64,000 nt of DNA from Paenibacillus silvestris (GCF_009882985.1 NZ_WTUZ01000022.1:843065-907064), one strand, 5' to 3'; shown: positions 51,704-60,060, numbered from the stretch's first letter. The notes: a model not told the origin generated them from the sequence alone. Numbers and translations: made by a program.

Positions 51704-53371
51704 ATGGGAAAAGAACAGAAAACATGTAGTACGAAGAATAAAATAGTAGGGGCTATTGCAAGTACGGCGATGATCGCTGTGCCATTTTTGACAGTGCCTG
51801 TTGCGGCGAATGAAATTGGATTTCATCCATACCCAGAAGAAGTGGACAAAATACAGACGATTATTGTGCCGCAGAATGGATCTAAATATATAGATTTAAC
51901 CGCATTGGAGTCTTTCTATGGCACTAGCAATCTGTCTATTATTCAGGCTGAGAATACAAATCCAAATGGTATTACGATTGCTGGCTTTACGGGTGTAAAC
52001 GGCATCTATCAAATAAAGGCAAGTGCAAATGCAGTAGGTAAAGCGACATTCACGGTAACAGGAATTCGCTACTCAGGTGAATCAGAGACACCGACGAACA
52101 TCACAGATACTTTCGATGTTATGGTTGTTGCTAATACTGGCGACGCAGATGAATTCAAGTATGATATAACGAATGCATTAACGGCGATGATGGTGTTCCC
52201 TGAGCAGTATCAAACTAACGATCAGGTCAAGGGATTGCTTCGCAACGTAAGCCCTAAGACGGTTGTTGAGAATAGTCCAATTAACTATGACGGACATAAT
52301 ACTGCTCCATTTCCAATTGGAAATGAGGAGAGAATCCATGGTTTCGTTGGTCAAGGGATTTCTAAATATAGCATCCGGGATAGCTTGAGGAATTATTTTT
52401 CTGATGCGGATGTAAGACCGGTTGAGGGCGAGTATTACGAACATGATGAATTAGATGCTATTTTCGTAGAAAACGAGAATATCCGAATCGAAGAGGATTA
52501 CGAAGGATATAAGTTAATTCCGCTGCAAAGTGGCGATTTTGATCTGGATGTTGTAGTTGTAGATCATCATGGTGGCATCACCAAAGGGAAAATTCCGTTC
52601 CATTTTGAAAATGCAGAAAAATTCTATTTGGATGATGAGTCAACAATCAAGGTGGATTTGCGTGATTATTTCCCGAATGCTCATGAAATTGCAAATTTTT
52701 ACGTGCAGGAAGGTAATTCAAGTTTCGTGAATATATCGGACAATGAAGCTACATTCAAACCAGATACGGTACCTCATACTTATACAATTGTTGCTGCTTA
52801 CATGAATGACAATACAGATTATTACACATTCAGTGTTATTCCAAAAGATAGCTTGCACAATATTAGCTTACTTACAAGCAGTGAATTGGATTTAAATCTA
52901 CCCTCTCTACTCTTGCCAAATCCTAGTCCAAATGTAACTTACTCCGTGTATTCAAATACTGAGCATGTCAATGGATTAACGTATGGGATAGAGAGTTCCC
53001 AAGACTTAATTTTCGAAGCCGTCAATGATGCAATGATTAATTCAATCCTTGATGTCACAGTTACAGCAAAAGATTTGACGAATCATATAACCATTAAAGA
53101 TAACTTGCAAGTAAAAGTTGTTCCTTATGTATTTGAAAATTACAGCCAAACCGTCGGAATAAGAACTACGGAATTATTTAATTTTGGCATTAATAAAAAC
53201 GAGATTGAGGTTACTTCACCATTTGCCCTGTCGGGTATGTTTGGAAGCTATAGCACGGTGAGTGCCCCTGCGAACAGTGGTACAGGTACAGTTGTTATAA
53301 CGTTAAACTACAAAGATGAAATTATTTACAAAATTCCGTTCACTTACCCCAACCAACCATCATTAGATTAA
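51704..53371 (+). CDS. Secreted beta-rich protein of unknown family
   Basis: 555 residues with an N-terminal signal (KIVGAIASTAMIAVPFLTVPVAANE). The mature part is Asn/Ser/Thr-rich with repeated Ig/cadherin-like features: YIDLTALESFYG and KVDLRDYFPNAHEI, both of the type found at the start of putative Ig or dystroglycan-like modules, and V-x-V-V-D-H-H-G strands. No wall-anchoring motif is seen. ATG at 51704 with GGCGGTGGTG upstream. The TPR-glycosyltransferase gene follows 13 bases after its stop, so the two are probably co-expressed. I do not recognise the family. Confidence 0.7.
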   Translation: MGKEQKTCSTKNKIVGAIASTAMIAVPFLTVPVAANEIGFHPYPEEVDKIQTIIVPQNGSKYIDLTALESFYGTSNLSIIQAENTNPNGITIAGFTGVNGIYQIKASANAVGKATFTVTGIRYSGESETPTNITDTFDVMVVANTGDADEFKYDITNALTAMMVFPEQYQTNDQVKGLLRNVSPKTVVENSPINYDGHNTAPFPIGNEERIHGFVGQGISKYSIRDSLRNYFSDADVRPVEGEYYEHDELDAIFVENENIRIEEDYEGYKLIPLQSGDFDLDVVVVDHHGGITKGKIPFHFENAEKFYLDDESTIKVDLRDYFPNAHEIANFYVQEGNSSFVNISDNEATFKPDTVPHTYTIVAAYMNDNTDYYTFSVIPKDSLHNISLLTSSELDLNLPSLLLPNPSPNVTYSVYSNTEHVNGLTYGIESSQDLIFEAVNDAMINSILDVTVTAKDLTNHITIKDNLQVKVVPYVFENYSQTVGIRTTELFNFGINKNEIEVTSPFALSGMFGSYSTVSAPANSGTGTVVITLNYKDEIIYKIPFTYPNQPSLD

Positions 53372-53384
53372 TCAGGTGACCCCT

Positions 53385-54824
53385 ATGCTATCAAAACAAT
53401 CTTCACTTATTGACGATTTAAGGAATAGAAGATACAAAGATGCTGAAACAGCTTCTAAGGATTTAATAAGAGCAAATCCGCTGGAAGCCCAATCATGGGT
53501 TTTTCTTGGGGAAGCACTGATGCATCAAGGCTACGGGGATGCTGCTAATAAAGTTTTCCAGCGCGCATGGCTCCTTGACCCTGAAGCCACTTGGGTAGCT
53601 CCTATCCTACATACACTTAAATCAGTTCCTCTTGGTGATGAGCGTGTAGACATAGAAGGGCTGCTCCGAGTAAGAAAAGTCACGATTACCGCTGGCATTA
53701 TTTCGTGTAATATGGAGGATACGATTGTTCGTTGTTTGGAATCGCTTCAAGGTGCTGTAGACCACATCGTATTATTAGATTGTTCAACGGATCGTACGGC
53801 AGAGCTTGCTTCGCAATTCGCAAATGTCAGGGTTATTCCTTTTGTATGGGAGGATGATTTTGCCGCGGCTCGAAATAGGGGGCTGACGCATATGACGACG
53901 GATTGGGTATTTTGGATGGATGCAGATGAGTTTTTGATCAAAGAAGATGTAGACACCATTAGAGAAGTTGCAGGTCTTTACCATGACTCACCTTTGCCCG
54001 TAATTTTGTGTCTATGGCAGATTAACTTCATTCAAGGCCAATTAAAGCACAATTTTGCTCAAACCAGAATATTTCCACTCCGTCGCGGACTTCGTTATTG
54101 GGGAAGAGTGCATGAACAGGTTGGGACTGAATTAGGGTTATATCATGCGGAAGCTTCACGCCATAAAGTTAAGGTTAGAGTTTTTCATGATGGTTATGAG
54201 CCAGAAATCATGGCAAGCAAGGGAAAGATCGATCGAAATTTATCTTTATTACGAATGATGATTCAAGAGGAGCCTGGTAACCCCGCATGGTGGTTTTATC
54301 AGGGGAGGGAGCTCCTAGGGGCGGGTCAACAAGAAGAGGCTGTGAAATCACTTATCGAGGCAGAACGCAAAGCAGGGACTCAACCTCTTTTTGGTAGATT
54401 ACTTGAAATTTATAAATTTTTGATTGATATTTATTTCTTGCGTCGTGATTGGAAGAAGGCTGAATTATATTGTAAGAAAGCTTTGGATTATCAATCTGAC
54501 TTTCCTGATGCCCATTACATGCTAGCACAGGTCCGTATGAAACAAGCCGATCAGCTGTATAAGGATGCGGAGCTTGGACTTCAGCAAGCCAAAGAAGCTT
54601 TCCATTCTTTTCGGAGCATCGTAGCGCCTGATCATGAGATTGCGGAGTGGAAGTCTGATGCGGGTTTAGGGGATATCGCGTTTCGTTCCGGGAAACTTGC
54701 AATGGCAAGGAAGTGCTATTCGAATGTTAGTCGGAAAAATAATGCAAGTTTAACAAATGTCATAAGCAAAAAACTCGCAGCCATTGAAGCCGAACGGCAA
54801 CGTTTAAATCAACAAAGCGAATAA
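53385..54824 (+). CDS. TPR-containing family 2 glycosyltransferase
   Basis: 479 residues. An N-terminal TPR-like pair (about 1-75: YKDAETASKDLIRANPLEAQSWVFLGEALMHQG) precedes a GT-A glycosyltransferase domain (about 100-300) with ITAGIISCNMEDTIVRCLESL, ARNRGLTHMTTDWVFWMDADEF (the D-x-D metal/nucleotide-sugar site) and further TPR-like helices from 290 to the end. The architecture resembles SunS-type protein glycosyltransferases and other Bacillales TPR-GT2 enzymes. Start at the ATG at 53385 after AGGTGA; a GTG three codons earlier overlaps that site. Acceptor unknown; the secreted protein just upstream is a candidate by position only. Confidence 0.85.
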   Translation: MLSKQSSLIDDLRNRRYKDAETASKDLIRANPLEAQSWVFLGEALMHQGYGDAANKVFQRAWLLDPEATWVAPILHTLKSVPLGDERVDIEGLLRVRKVTITAGIISCNMEDTIVRCLESLQGAVDHIVLLDCSTDRTAELASQFANVRVIPFVWEDDFAAARNRGLTHMTTDWVFWMDADEFLIKEDVDTIREVAGLYHDSPLPVILCLWQINFIQGQLKHNFAQTRIFPLRRGLRYWGRVHEQVGTELGLYHAEASRHKVKVRVFHDGYEPEIMASKGKIDRNLSLLRMMIQEEPGNPAWWFYQGRELLGAGQQEEAVKSLIEAERKAGTQPLFGRLLEIYKFLIDIYFLRRDWKKAELYCKKALDYQSDFPDAHYMLAQVRMKQADQLYKDAELGLQQAKEAFHSFRSIVAPDHEIAEWKSDAGLGDIAFRSGKLAMARKCYSNVSRKNNASLTNVISKKLAAIEAERQRLNQQSE

Positions 54825-54866
54825 AAAGACTGTTCCTCATCATGATGATGGAACAGCCTTTTTTTA
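54824..54866. terminator. Bidirectional terminator after glycosyltransferase gene
   Basis: CTGTTCC and GGAACAG, with inner CATCATGATGATG, make a long stem flanked by AAAAAG and CTTTTTTT. It also lies just past the end of the convergent YjcZ-like gene. Confidence 0.88.
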
Positions 54867-54874
54867 ATCACAGA

Positions 54875-54958
54875 TTAAAGAACAAATGCACTAGTGATGA
54901 TAACCAACAAGATGAAAAGCACCAAGATAGCACCTACGTTATTGTATCCAGCAGACAT
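54875..54958 (-). CDS. YjcZ-family sporulation peptide, 27 residues
   Basis: Very short gene below usual ORF cut-offs. The ATG at 54958 has GAGGGAGGG upstream. The peptide begins MSAGYNNVGAILVLFILL and ends in VIITSAFVL: a Gly/Tyr/Asn N-terminus followed by one hydrophobic helix, the pattern of the YjcZ family found in spore proteomes. A SigK-like promoter lies about 35 bases upstream. Convergent with the glycosyltransferase gene. Confidence 0.85.
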   Translation of the reverse strand: MSAGYNNVGAILVLFILLVIITSAFVL

Positions 54959-54989
54959 GTCAGAATCCCTCCCTCTTGACTCTATAGGA

Positions 54990-55019
54990 TAGCATATGAT
55001 GTGAAGGACATAAGTGTAT
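54990..55019 (-). promoter_or_regulatory. Possible SigK promoter of the YjcZ-like gene
   Basis: On the minus strand CATATGCTA (54990-54998) matches the SigK -10 consensus CATA-N3-TA, and an ACAC sequence lies 15 bases upstream in the -35 position. Mother-cell expression fits a spore-coat peptide. Confidence 0.45.
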
Positions 55020-55045
55020 AGACGTTTATCCTGTATACTCATATT

Positions 55046-56194
55046 TTGGACGATATTGGGACAATCTACAGAAGACTTATTAGATCTGTAGAGGAGGCGA
55101 AGAAAGTCGTGGCCGATATGATGCTTAGACCCGACCTGAAAACAGCAGGCGGAGAAGTCTGCGATATTATGTACAATGGGGAGTTTGTCGGTACGTTAAC
55201 GCTAGTCTACAGGGAATCGGATCGACTTAAGGGCTCGATTCATCTGGAGCGGCAGTCTATTGCGCAAGAGGACAAAGAGAGTGTGTATACATTTGTCGAG
55301 TCATACATTCAGAGTGTCATTGATGCACTAGCTATTGAGGAGTGCGAAGTCGTAGCCAACCATAGTGATTATGATTTTGTGATCGCAACCGATCATGCCA
55401 TTGGGCTTGATCTTGCGGAAGAGGATGACGGCACAGATCAATACTATTTGGATGACGATGATGCTGATTATGAATGGGTGAACGATGATGAAATTAAGTT
55501 TGATGATATCGAGGGGACGAACGGGCCCGAAAATTTGTATATGATTGAGCAGCGCAGGCAGCAACTGGGGTACGAGCTTGTCATTGTTGGAGAGTATAGA
55601 AATCTCGTTGAATACCATGTATATGATAAAGAATCGGAGCTGGTTGCTGAGGCCATCACGCATATGTACGGTTCAGAGGTGAATGGGGAAGTCATATGGC
55701 GATTTGATCCTTTTGACGAAGAAATGGATTTGGTGACGGAACTGATTGTAGCCGATTACGATGAAGATGAAACGGATACCTTCATTTTCAATATGATCTT
55801 TGAAGGGGAAGTGATTGATACCGTCGAGCTAACACATATTGATTTATTGGAGCTTGTGGATGACATTCGAGAAGAATCATTAATGCCACCGGATCCAGAG
55901 GATTACACAATTACTTTGGCAAGGGATGACGGGGATACGCTGACGTATGAGATATATCAGCAATCGTATGGCGGCCTACCCATTGGGACAGCAACAGTGG
56001 ACATTAGTTCAAGGCAGCTAACTGGCTTCATTGACTTCCGGGAGCCTGGTGATTCCGATGATCGAGAACTTATCGCGGCTTTGTTGCTGGATGAGCTGGA
56101 TAAAGAAAAAGATTACGAAACCTTCAATGTATCCATGCTGTATCGGAATAAGCTGATTGACGAAATATGGTTTGAAACCGATCAGCTCCACTGA
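55046..56194 (+). CDS. Acidic protein of unknown function with internal repeats
   Basis: 382 residues, strongly acidic (DLAEEDDGTDQYYLDDDDAD, DYDEDETDTF), no signal or membrane helix. N-terminal (about 38-110), middle (185-285) and C-terminal (295-380) thirds share a beta-strand/helix pattern: N-G-E-F-V-G-T-L-T-L-V-Y, E-G-E-V-I-D-T-V-E-L-T and P-I-G-T-A-T-V-D-I, each followed by an acidic helix, suggesting a repeated domain. The start is doubtful: TTG at 55046 lacks a ribosome site, whereas GAGGAGGCG at 55091-55099 precedes GTG at 55109 and ATG at 55118. Family not recognised. Confidence 0.7.
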   Translation: MDDIGTIYRRLIRSVEEAKKVVADMMLRPDLKTAGGEVCDIMYNGEFVGTLTLVYRESDRLKGSIHLERQSIAQEDKESVYTFVESYIQSVIDALAIEECEVVANHSDYDFVIATDHAIGLDLAEEDDGTDQYYLDDDDADYEWVNDDEIKFDDIEGTNGPENLYMIEQRRQQLGYELVIVGEYRNLVEYHVYDKESELVAEAITHMYGSEVNGEVIWRFDPFDEEMDLVTELIVADYDEDETDTFIFNMIFEGEVIDTVELTHIDLLELVDDIREESLMPPDPEDYTITLARDDGDTLTYEIYQQSYGGLPIGTATVDISSRQLTGFIDFREPGDSDDRELIAALLLDELDKEKDYETFNVSMLYRNKLIDEIWFETDQLH

Positions 56195-56208
56195 CCGTGA
56201 AGAAAAAG

Positions 56209-56253
56209 AAAGGCATGAACTCCCCATTCTGTTCGGAGAGCCATGCCTTTTTC
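56209..56253. terminator. Bidirectional terminator between acidic protein and nitroreductase genes
   Basis: AAAGGCATG and CATGCCTTT form a 9-bp stem with CTCC/GGAG pairing inside the loop and A/T runs outside. Confidence 0.85.
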
Positions 56254-56260
56254 TGCTGTA

Positions 56261-56890
56261 TTAGAATGTGTTGGAAACTGTAATTTGATCTAAGGACAAA
56301 CGGCCAGCAGCACGAGCTGGCGTAGCCGCCAAACCAACGGTGATTAACATAACGGGTAAGTAACGAGCTGGAACGTTGAAAGCTTCAACGAATTTAGCCG
56401 CGTCATATCCGCCCATTGGACAAGTGTCATAGCCCATTGCTTTCGCAGCAATCATAAGCTGCATAGCTGCTAGGGAAGCATTGCGAATTGCTTCATCACG
56501 AGCAACTTGCGGGTATTGATACACATTTTCAATTTGAGCAACTAGGCTGTCTTTTACTTCTTTTGGCATGTGGCCGGCTTCAACAGCGGGTCCGAAAACT
56601 AGCTCAGCATTTTTGTTGGCTTCGAGATCACCAAGAACGGCAATAACAACGGAGCTTTCTGCAATTTGCTTTTGACCGTATGCAATTGGAAGCAGTTTCT
56701 CTTTTTGAGCTTGATCATCAATGACAACCAGTTTCCAGTGTTGAAGATTCCATGAAGATGGCGCTTGGGAGGTAGAAGTTAAAAGCTGCTCAAGATCAGC
56801 CTGCGGCATTTTGTGACCAGCTTGATATTGTTTAACGGAATGACGATCTTCCAAAACTTGTAGAACTGCGGATTGTACTTGTGTGCTCAT
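56261..56890 (-). CDS. Nitroreductase-family FMN oxidoreductase
   Basis: 209 residues of the NfsA/NfnB fold. The FMN-contacting N-terminal RHSVKQYQ, SQAPSSWNLQHWKLVVI and C-terminal GYDTCPMGGYDAAKF motifs are present. These dimeric enzymes use NAD(P)H to reduce quinones or nitro compounds; close Bacillus relatives (YdgI, YodC types) respond to quinone or thiol stress. Start at 56890 with GGAGGAATT upstream; the longer frame to 56953 runs through the promoter leader. The promoter has TTGACA-17-TAACAT with repeated GTTATA in its spacer. Confidence 0.9.
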   Translation of the reverse strand: MSTQVQSAVLQVLEDRHSVKQYQAGHKMPQADLEQLLTSTSQAPSSWNLQHWKLVVIDDQAQKEKLLPIAYGQKQIAESSVVIAVLGDLEANKNAELVFGPAVEAGHMPKEVKDSLVAQIENVYQYPQVARDEAIRNASLAAMQLMIAAKAMGYDTCPMGGYDAAKFVEAFNVPARYLPVMLITVGLAATPARAAGRLSLDQITVSNTF

Positions 56891-56988
56891 GTAAAATTCC
56901 TCCAAAAAATGATATTGTAAAAAAATAAAATGTAAAATTATTGTATTAATCATAAAAAATGCAAGGCTAAAATCGACAATTTACTGTA

Positions 56989-57017
56989 ATGTTAAGTGTT
57001 ATAGTTATACTTGTCAA
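56989..57017 (-). promoter_or_regulatory. Nitroreductase promoter
   Basis: On the minus strand TTGACA (57012-57017), 17 bases, TAACAT (56989-56994). The spacer holds two head-to-tail GTTATA elements on the plus strand within an imperfect dyad ended by AGT/ACT, a possible operator for a redox repressor (inference). Confidence 0.6.
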
Positions 57018-57076
57018 GGGGACTTCCGTGATGTCGGAAAATGTTGGATAATGGAAGTAGAAAGGGGTTGTCCCTC

Positions 57077-57364
57077 TTGAAAATGACGCAAAAAGAGTTG
57101 AGCCACCTTGTATTTCTATCCGAAGTTGTCCTGACAGGCAAGAAGAAGAGCCTAATGGAAGAAACGCTGCAATGCCTGCTCTATATCGTAAAATCATTGG
57201 AAGAGGTTGAGCTTCCGGATACGGTTGTCAATCAAATCGAAAGCTTGATGGCCATGATTGAATCGGATTTGCGCGATGAGAATGAGCGGATGCAGGAAAT
57301 CAGGGGCCACCTGGATTGGACGCAAAAGCGAAAGCGAAATCCGCCAGATGTTGATAGATTGTGA
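57077..57364 (+). CDS. Small helical protein of unknown function
   Basis: 95 residues, mostly helical and charged (KELSHLVFLSEVVLTGKK, LQCLLYIVKSLEEVELPD, ESDLRDENERMQEI) with a basic C-terminus TQKRKRNPPD. No signal peptide or membrane helix. I choose the TTG at 57077 nine bases after AAAGGGG; ATG at 57083 or the upstream ATG at 57041 are alternatives. It lies between the divergent nitroreductase gene and the queuosine genes, which have their own promoter. Family not recognised. Confidence 0.6.
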   Translation: MKMTQKELSHLVFLSEVVLTGKKKSLMEETLQCLLYIVKSLEEVELPDTVVNQIESLMAMIESDLRDENERMQEIRGHLDWTQKRKRNPPDVDRL

Positions 57365-57388
57365 GAAATGGTCTCGCCATGATATAAT
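57359..57388 (+). promoter_or_regulatory. Promoter of queuosine genes
   Basis: TTGTGA at 57359-57364, 18 bases, TATAAT at 57383-57388. The leader to queD is only about 35 bases and contains no recognisable preQ1 aptamer. Confidence 0.5.
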
Positions 57389-57427
57389 GTAGAGTACTGT
57401 TTTTTTTATAATTAAGAGGTGATAGAT

Positions 57428-57901
57428 ATGAGCTATGAAATCCCAAGAGATGTGCAAATGTTGGGACGTGACATCACAGAGAACCAATTAAAATATCATC
57501 ACAAATCCGTTTTGATTTCTAAGGAATTTACGTTTGACAGTGCGCATCATCTGCATTGTTATGAGGGAAAATGTAAAAATCTGCACGGCCACACCTATAA
57601 GCTGCAAGTAATTATGCGCGGTAAGGTTGACAGCCGAGGGATCGCAATAGATTTTGGAGATATTAAACGTATTGCAAAAGAACGCGTCATTGATCGTTTG
57701 GATCATAAATATTTGAACGATGTGTTGCCGCCAATGAATACTACGGCTGAAAATATGGTTGTTTGGATGTATGAGGAGATTCATCAGGCGCTCCTGGATG
57801 AACAACTGTATCCAGCTATTAAGCTGGAAGAAATCCGGCTGTGGGAGACGCCGACCTCCTACGCGGCCATCACTCGCTCGATGATGGAGGAGGAAGAGTA
57901 A
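57428..57901 (+). CDS. queD: 6-carboxy-5,6,7,8-tetrahydropterin synthase
   Basis: 157 residues. Converts dihydroneopterin triphosphate to 6-carboxytetrahydropterin, the second step toward preQ0. The zinc ligands and catalytic Cys are in FDSAHHLHCYEGKCKNLHGHTY (QueD-type C-x4-C before the H-x-H pair), and the catalytic Asp/His in DRLDHKYLND. The C-terminal Glu (EIRLWETPTS) binds the pterin. Start at the ATG at 57428 after AAGAGGTGAT. The stop overlaps the queE start (TAATG). Confidence 0.94.
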   Translation: MSYEIPRDVQMLGRDITENQLKYHHKSVLISKEFTFDSAHHLHCYEGKCKNLHGHTYKLQVIMRGKVDSRGIAIDFGDIKRIAKERVIDRLDHKYLNDVLPPMNTTAENMVVWMYEEIHQALLDEQLYPAIKLEEIRLWETPTSYAAITRSMMEEEE

Positions 57902-58581
57902 TGCGAGATATCCGCATTCCGATGGTCGAGATCTTCGAGACGGTTGAAGGCGAAGGGACCCGTGCCGGGTTCCCAACGGTCTTCGTCCGTCTTTTTGGTT
58001 GCAACCTGCGCTGCACGTGGTGTGACACCAAGTACAGCTACCCACCCGCGGAAGCGGAGAACGTCATGACCATTGCTGAAATTATCAGCAAGGTCAGTTC
58101 GTTCCGCTCCCGGCATATTTGCCTGACCGGCGGCGAGCCGCTCCTGTACGGCGAGAAGTCGCTCGCACTCATCGACGCGCTCGCTGAGCTGGAGCAGGTC
58201 GATGACCTGCACATAGAGACGAACGGCGCGATCGATCTCGCTATGTTTGTAGAACGTGTATCCTCACCGAAGGTGCGATACATTATGGACTTTAAGCTCC
58301 CTGACTCCGGTGAGATGGAGCAGATGATTGTCAGCAACTTCGGCTTGCTGCGCGAGCAGGATGAGCTGAAGTTCGTGATCGGCAGCGAGCACGATTTCCG
58401 CACGGCCGTGGACGTGCTTGAGAAGTATCCGACGAAGGCGCTGCCGATGTTCAGCCCTGTGTGGGAGACGATGCCGCCGCACAAACTCGTCCAGCATATG
58501 CTAGAAGCTGGACTTTCCAAAGTAAAGCTGAATATGCAGCTGCACAAGATTATCTGGGATCCGGCGATGCGCGGCGTTTAG
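57901..58581 (+). CDS. queE: 7-carboxy-7-deazaguanine synthase (radical SAM)
   Basis: 226 residues. Ring-contracts 6-carboxytetrahydropterin to CDG. FVRLFGCNLRCTWCDTKYSY contains the C-x3-C-x2-C cluster ligands, HICLTGGEPLL the SAM-binding GGE motif, and HIETNGAID a further family motif. Start at the ATG at 57901 in TAATG overlap with queD; the longer frame is within queD. The gene is unusually GC-rich: a sampled line (58081-58140) is about 60% GC against about 30% in a queD line (57481-57540). Confidence 0.94.
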   Translation: MRDIRIPMVEIFETVEGEGTRAGFPTVFVRLFGCNLRCTWCDTKYSYPPAEAENVMTIAEIISKVSSFRSRHICLTGGEPLLYGEKSLALIDALAELEQVDDLHIETNGAIDLAMFVERVSSPKVRYIMDFKLPDSGEMEQMIVSNFGLLREQDELKFVIGSEHDFRTAVDVLEKYPTKALPMFSPVWETMPPHKLVQHMLEAGLSKVKLNMQLHKIIWDPAMRGV

Positions 58582-58643
58582 CCGCTCGTCAGCCGTGGTA
58601 TCCCTTTTTTCACAACAATTTAGAAGATAAATGAGGTGTCTTT

Positions 58644-59348
58644 ATGAGCATAAGCAACGATAAGAAGAAAAGAGCCGTTATTATTTTGAGCGGAGGCCTG
58701 GACAGTACCACGTGCATGGGGATTGCCCAAGAGGCGGGATACGACCTGTATCCGATTTCTTTTGACTATGGACAGCGCCATAAGATTGAACTGGAAAATG
58801 CGAAGCAAGTCGCGGAACACTATGGTGTGAGTCAGCGGCACAAAATAATTAAGCTTGATTTCTTTCGTGACTTTGGCGGCAGTGCCTTAACGGATGATAG
58901 CATTGATGTGCCTAATGTGATGAACGGAGAAGCGGAAGAATCCGAAATTCCGGTGACTTACGTACCTGGCCGTAATCTGATGTTTCTTTCCATCGCAACG
59001 TCTTATGCGGAAGTAACGGGCTCCGAGGCGATCTATATCGGTGTGAATGCCCTTGATTACAGCGGATACCCGGATTGCCGTCCGGAATTTATTCATAAAG
59101 TGGAAGAAGTGATTGCCCTGGGAACCAAGGTAGGTGTAGAGGGGAAAGGTATCACGATTGAAACGCCGCTCATTGATTGGACGAAAGCGAAGATCATTGA
59201 GGAAGGCTTGAAAATCGGAGTTCCCTATGAGCTGACAACTTCTTGCTACAACGGAAAAGCTGAAGCCTGTGGCGTATGTGACAGCTGCAGACTGCGATTG
59301 AAAGGCTTTGAAGAAGCGGGTTCGAAGGACCCTATTCCTTATCTGTAA
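58644..59348 (+). CDS. queC: 7-cyano-7-deazaguanine synthase
   Basis: 234 residues. ATP-dependent conversion of CDG to preQ0. PP-loop motif ILSGGLDSTTCMG, then YVPGRNLMFLSIA, and a C-terminal zinc site with four cysteines (SCYNGKAEACGVCDSC). ATG at 58644 with ATGAGGTG upstream. With queD and queE it gives the preQ0 branch; queF, which would reduce preQ0 to preQ1, is not in the window. The gap to queE is 62 bases with no clear terminator. Confidence 0.95.
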   Translation: MSISNDKKKRAVIILSGGLDSTTCMGIAQEAGYDLYPISFDYGQRHKIELENAKQVAEHYGVSQRHKIIKLDFFRDFGGSALTDDSIDVPNVMNGEAEESEIPVTYVPGRNLMFLSIATSYAEVTGSEAIYIGVNALDYSGYPDCRPEFIHKVEEVIALGTKVGVEGKGITIETPLIDWTKAKIIEEGLKIGVPYELTTSCYNGKAEACGVCDSCRLRLKGFEEAGSKDPIPYL

Positions 59349-59382
59349 GCAGTTCAAAGCTGGATGAAAGGCAGGGCGTATC

Positions 59383-60060
59383 GTGACCAGAATCATGGTG
59401 GTGGATGATGACGCGGACATCAGGGAGCTGATTCGCGTATATTTGGTTGGAGAAGGCTTGACGGTATCGCAAGCTAGCAATGGTGTTGAAGCGCTCAGCA
59501 TGCTCGAAACGACCCCGGCGGATCTAGTTGTTATGGATATAATGATGCCATTGATGGACGGTTGGGAATTATGCCGCGAGCTCAGGGCGCGTTACGACGA
59601 TTTGCCTCTGCTGATGGTTACGGCCAAAAGCGAGTCCGTACATAAGGTGAAGGGGTTTCAGCTTGGCACGGACGATTACCTCGTGAAGCCGTTTGACCCA
59701 TTGGAACTGGTGATGCGGGTCAAAGCTTTGCTGAAGCGATATAGCATTAACGCCTCGCAGACGATCTCGGTCGGTAATGTTGTCATAGACCGTACGGCTT
59801 ATGAAGTACGTTTGCAGGATCAACGAATGTCACTCCCGCTAAAAGAGTTTGAATTACTCTATAAGCTGGCTAGTTATCCAGCGCAAATTTTCACACGAAC
59901 ACAGCTCATTGAACAGATCTGGGGGATCGATTACGAAGGTGATGATCGGACTGTTGATGTGCATGTCAAAAGACTGCGAGAGCGGTTCGAGCCGCTGACC
60001 GAAGAGTTTCGGATAGCCACCATCCGAGGATTGGGGTACAGACTTGAGGTGAAAGCATGA
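59383..60060 (+). CDS. OmpR-family response regulator, HssR-like
   Basis: 225 residues. Receiver domain (1-115) with the acidic pocket DDD near residue 8, phospho-acceptor Asp in VVMDIMMPLMDGW, Thr in MVTAKSES and Lys in YLVKPFDPLEL. Winged-helix effector domain from about 125, with FTRTQLIEQIWGIDYEGDDRTVDVHVKRLRERF. The linker LLKRYSINASQTISVGN and the EGDDRTVDVH stretch are close to HssR of Staphylococcus as I remember it. GTG start at 59383 after AGGCAGGG. Stop overlaps the kinase start by ATGA. A matching direct-repeat operator lies upstream of the next gene but one. Confidence 0.88.
   Translation: MTRIMVVDDDADIRELIRVYLVGEGLTVSQASNGVEALSMLETTPADLVVMDIMMPLMDGWELCRELRARYDDLPLLMVTAKSESVHKVKGFQLGTDDYLVKPFDPLELVMRVKALLKRYSINASQTISVGNVVIDRTAYEVRLQDQRMSLPLKEFELLYKLASYPAQIFTRTQLIEQIWGIDYEGDDRTVDVHVKRLRERFEPLTEEFRIATIRGLGYRLEVKA

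Noticed and set aside
57365..57427. preQ1 riboswitch ahead of queD
   Set aside because: The leader is about 35 bases and lacks the C-rich loop and A-rich tail of a preQ1-I aptamer.
58038..58547. Antisense frames over queE
   Set aside because: Typical stop-poor shadows of a GC-rich gene; Ser/Cys-rich without recognisable motif.
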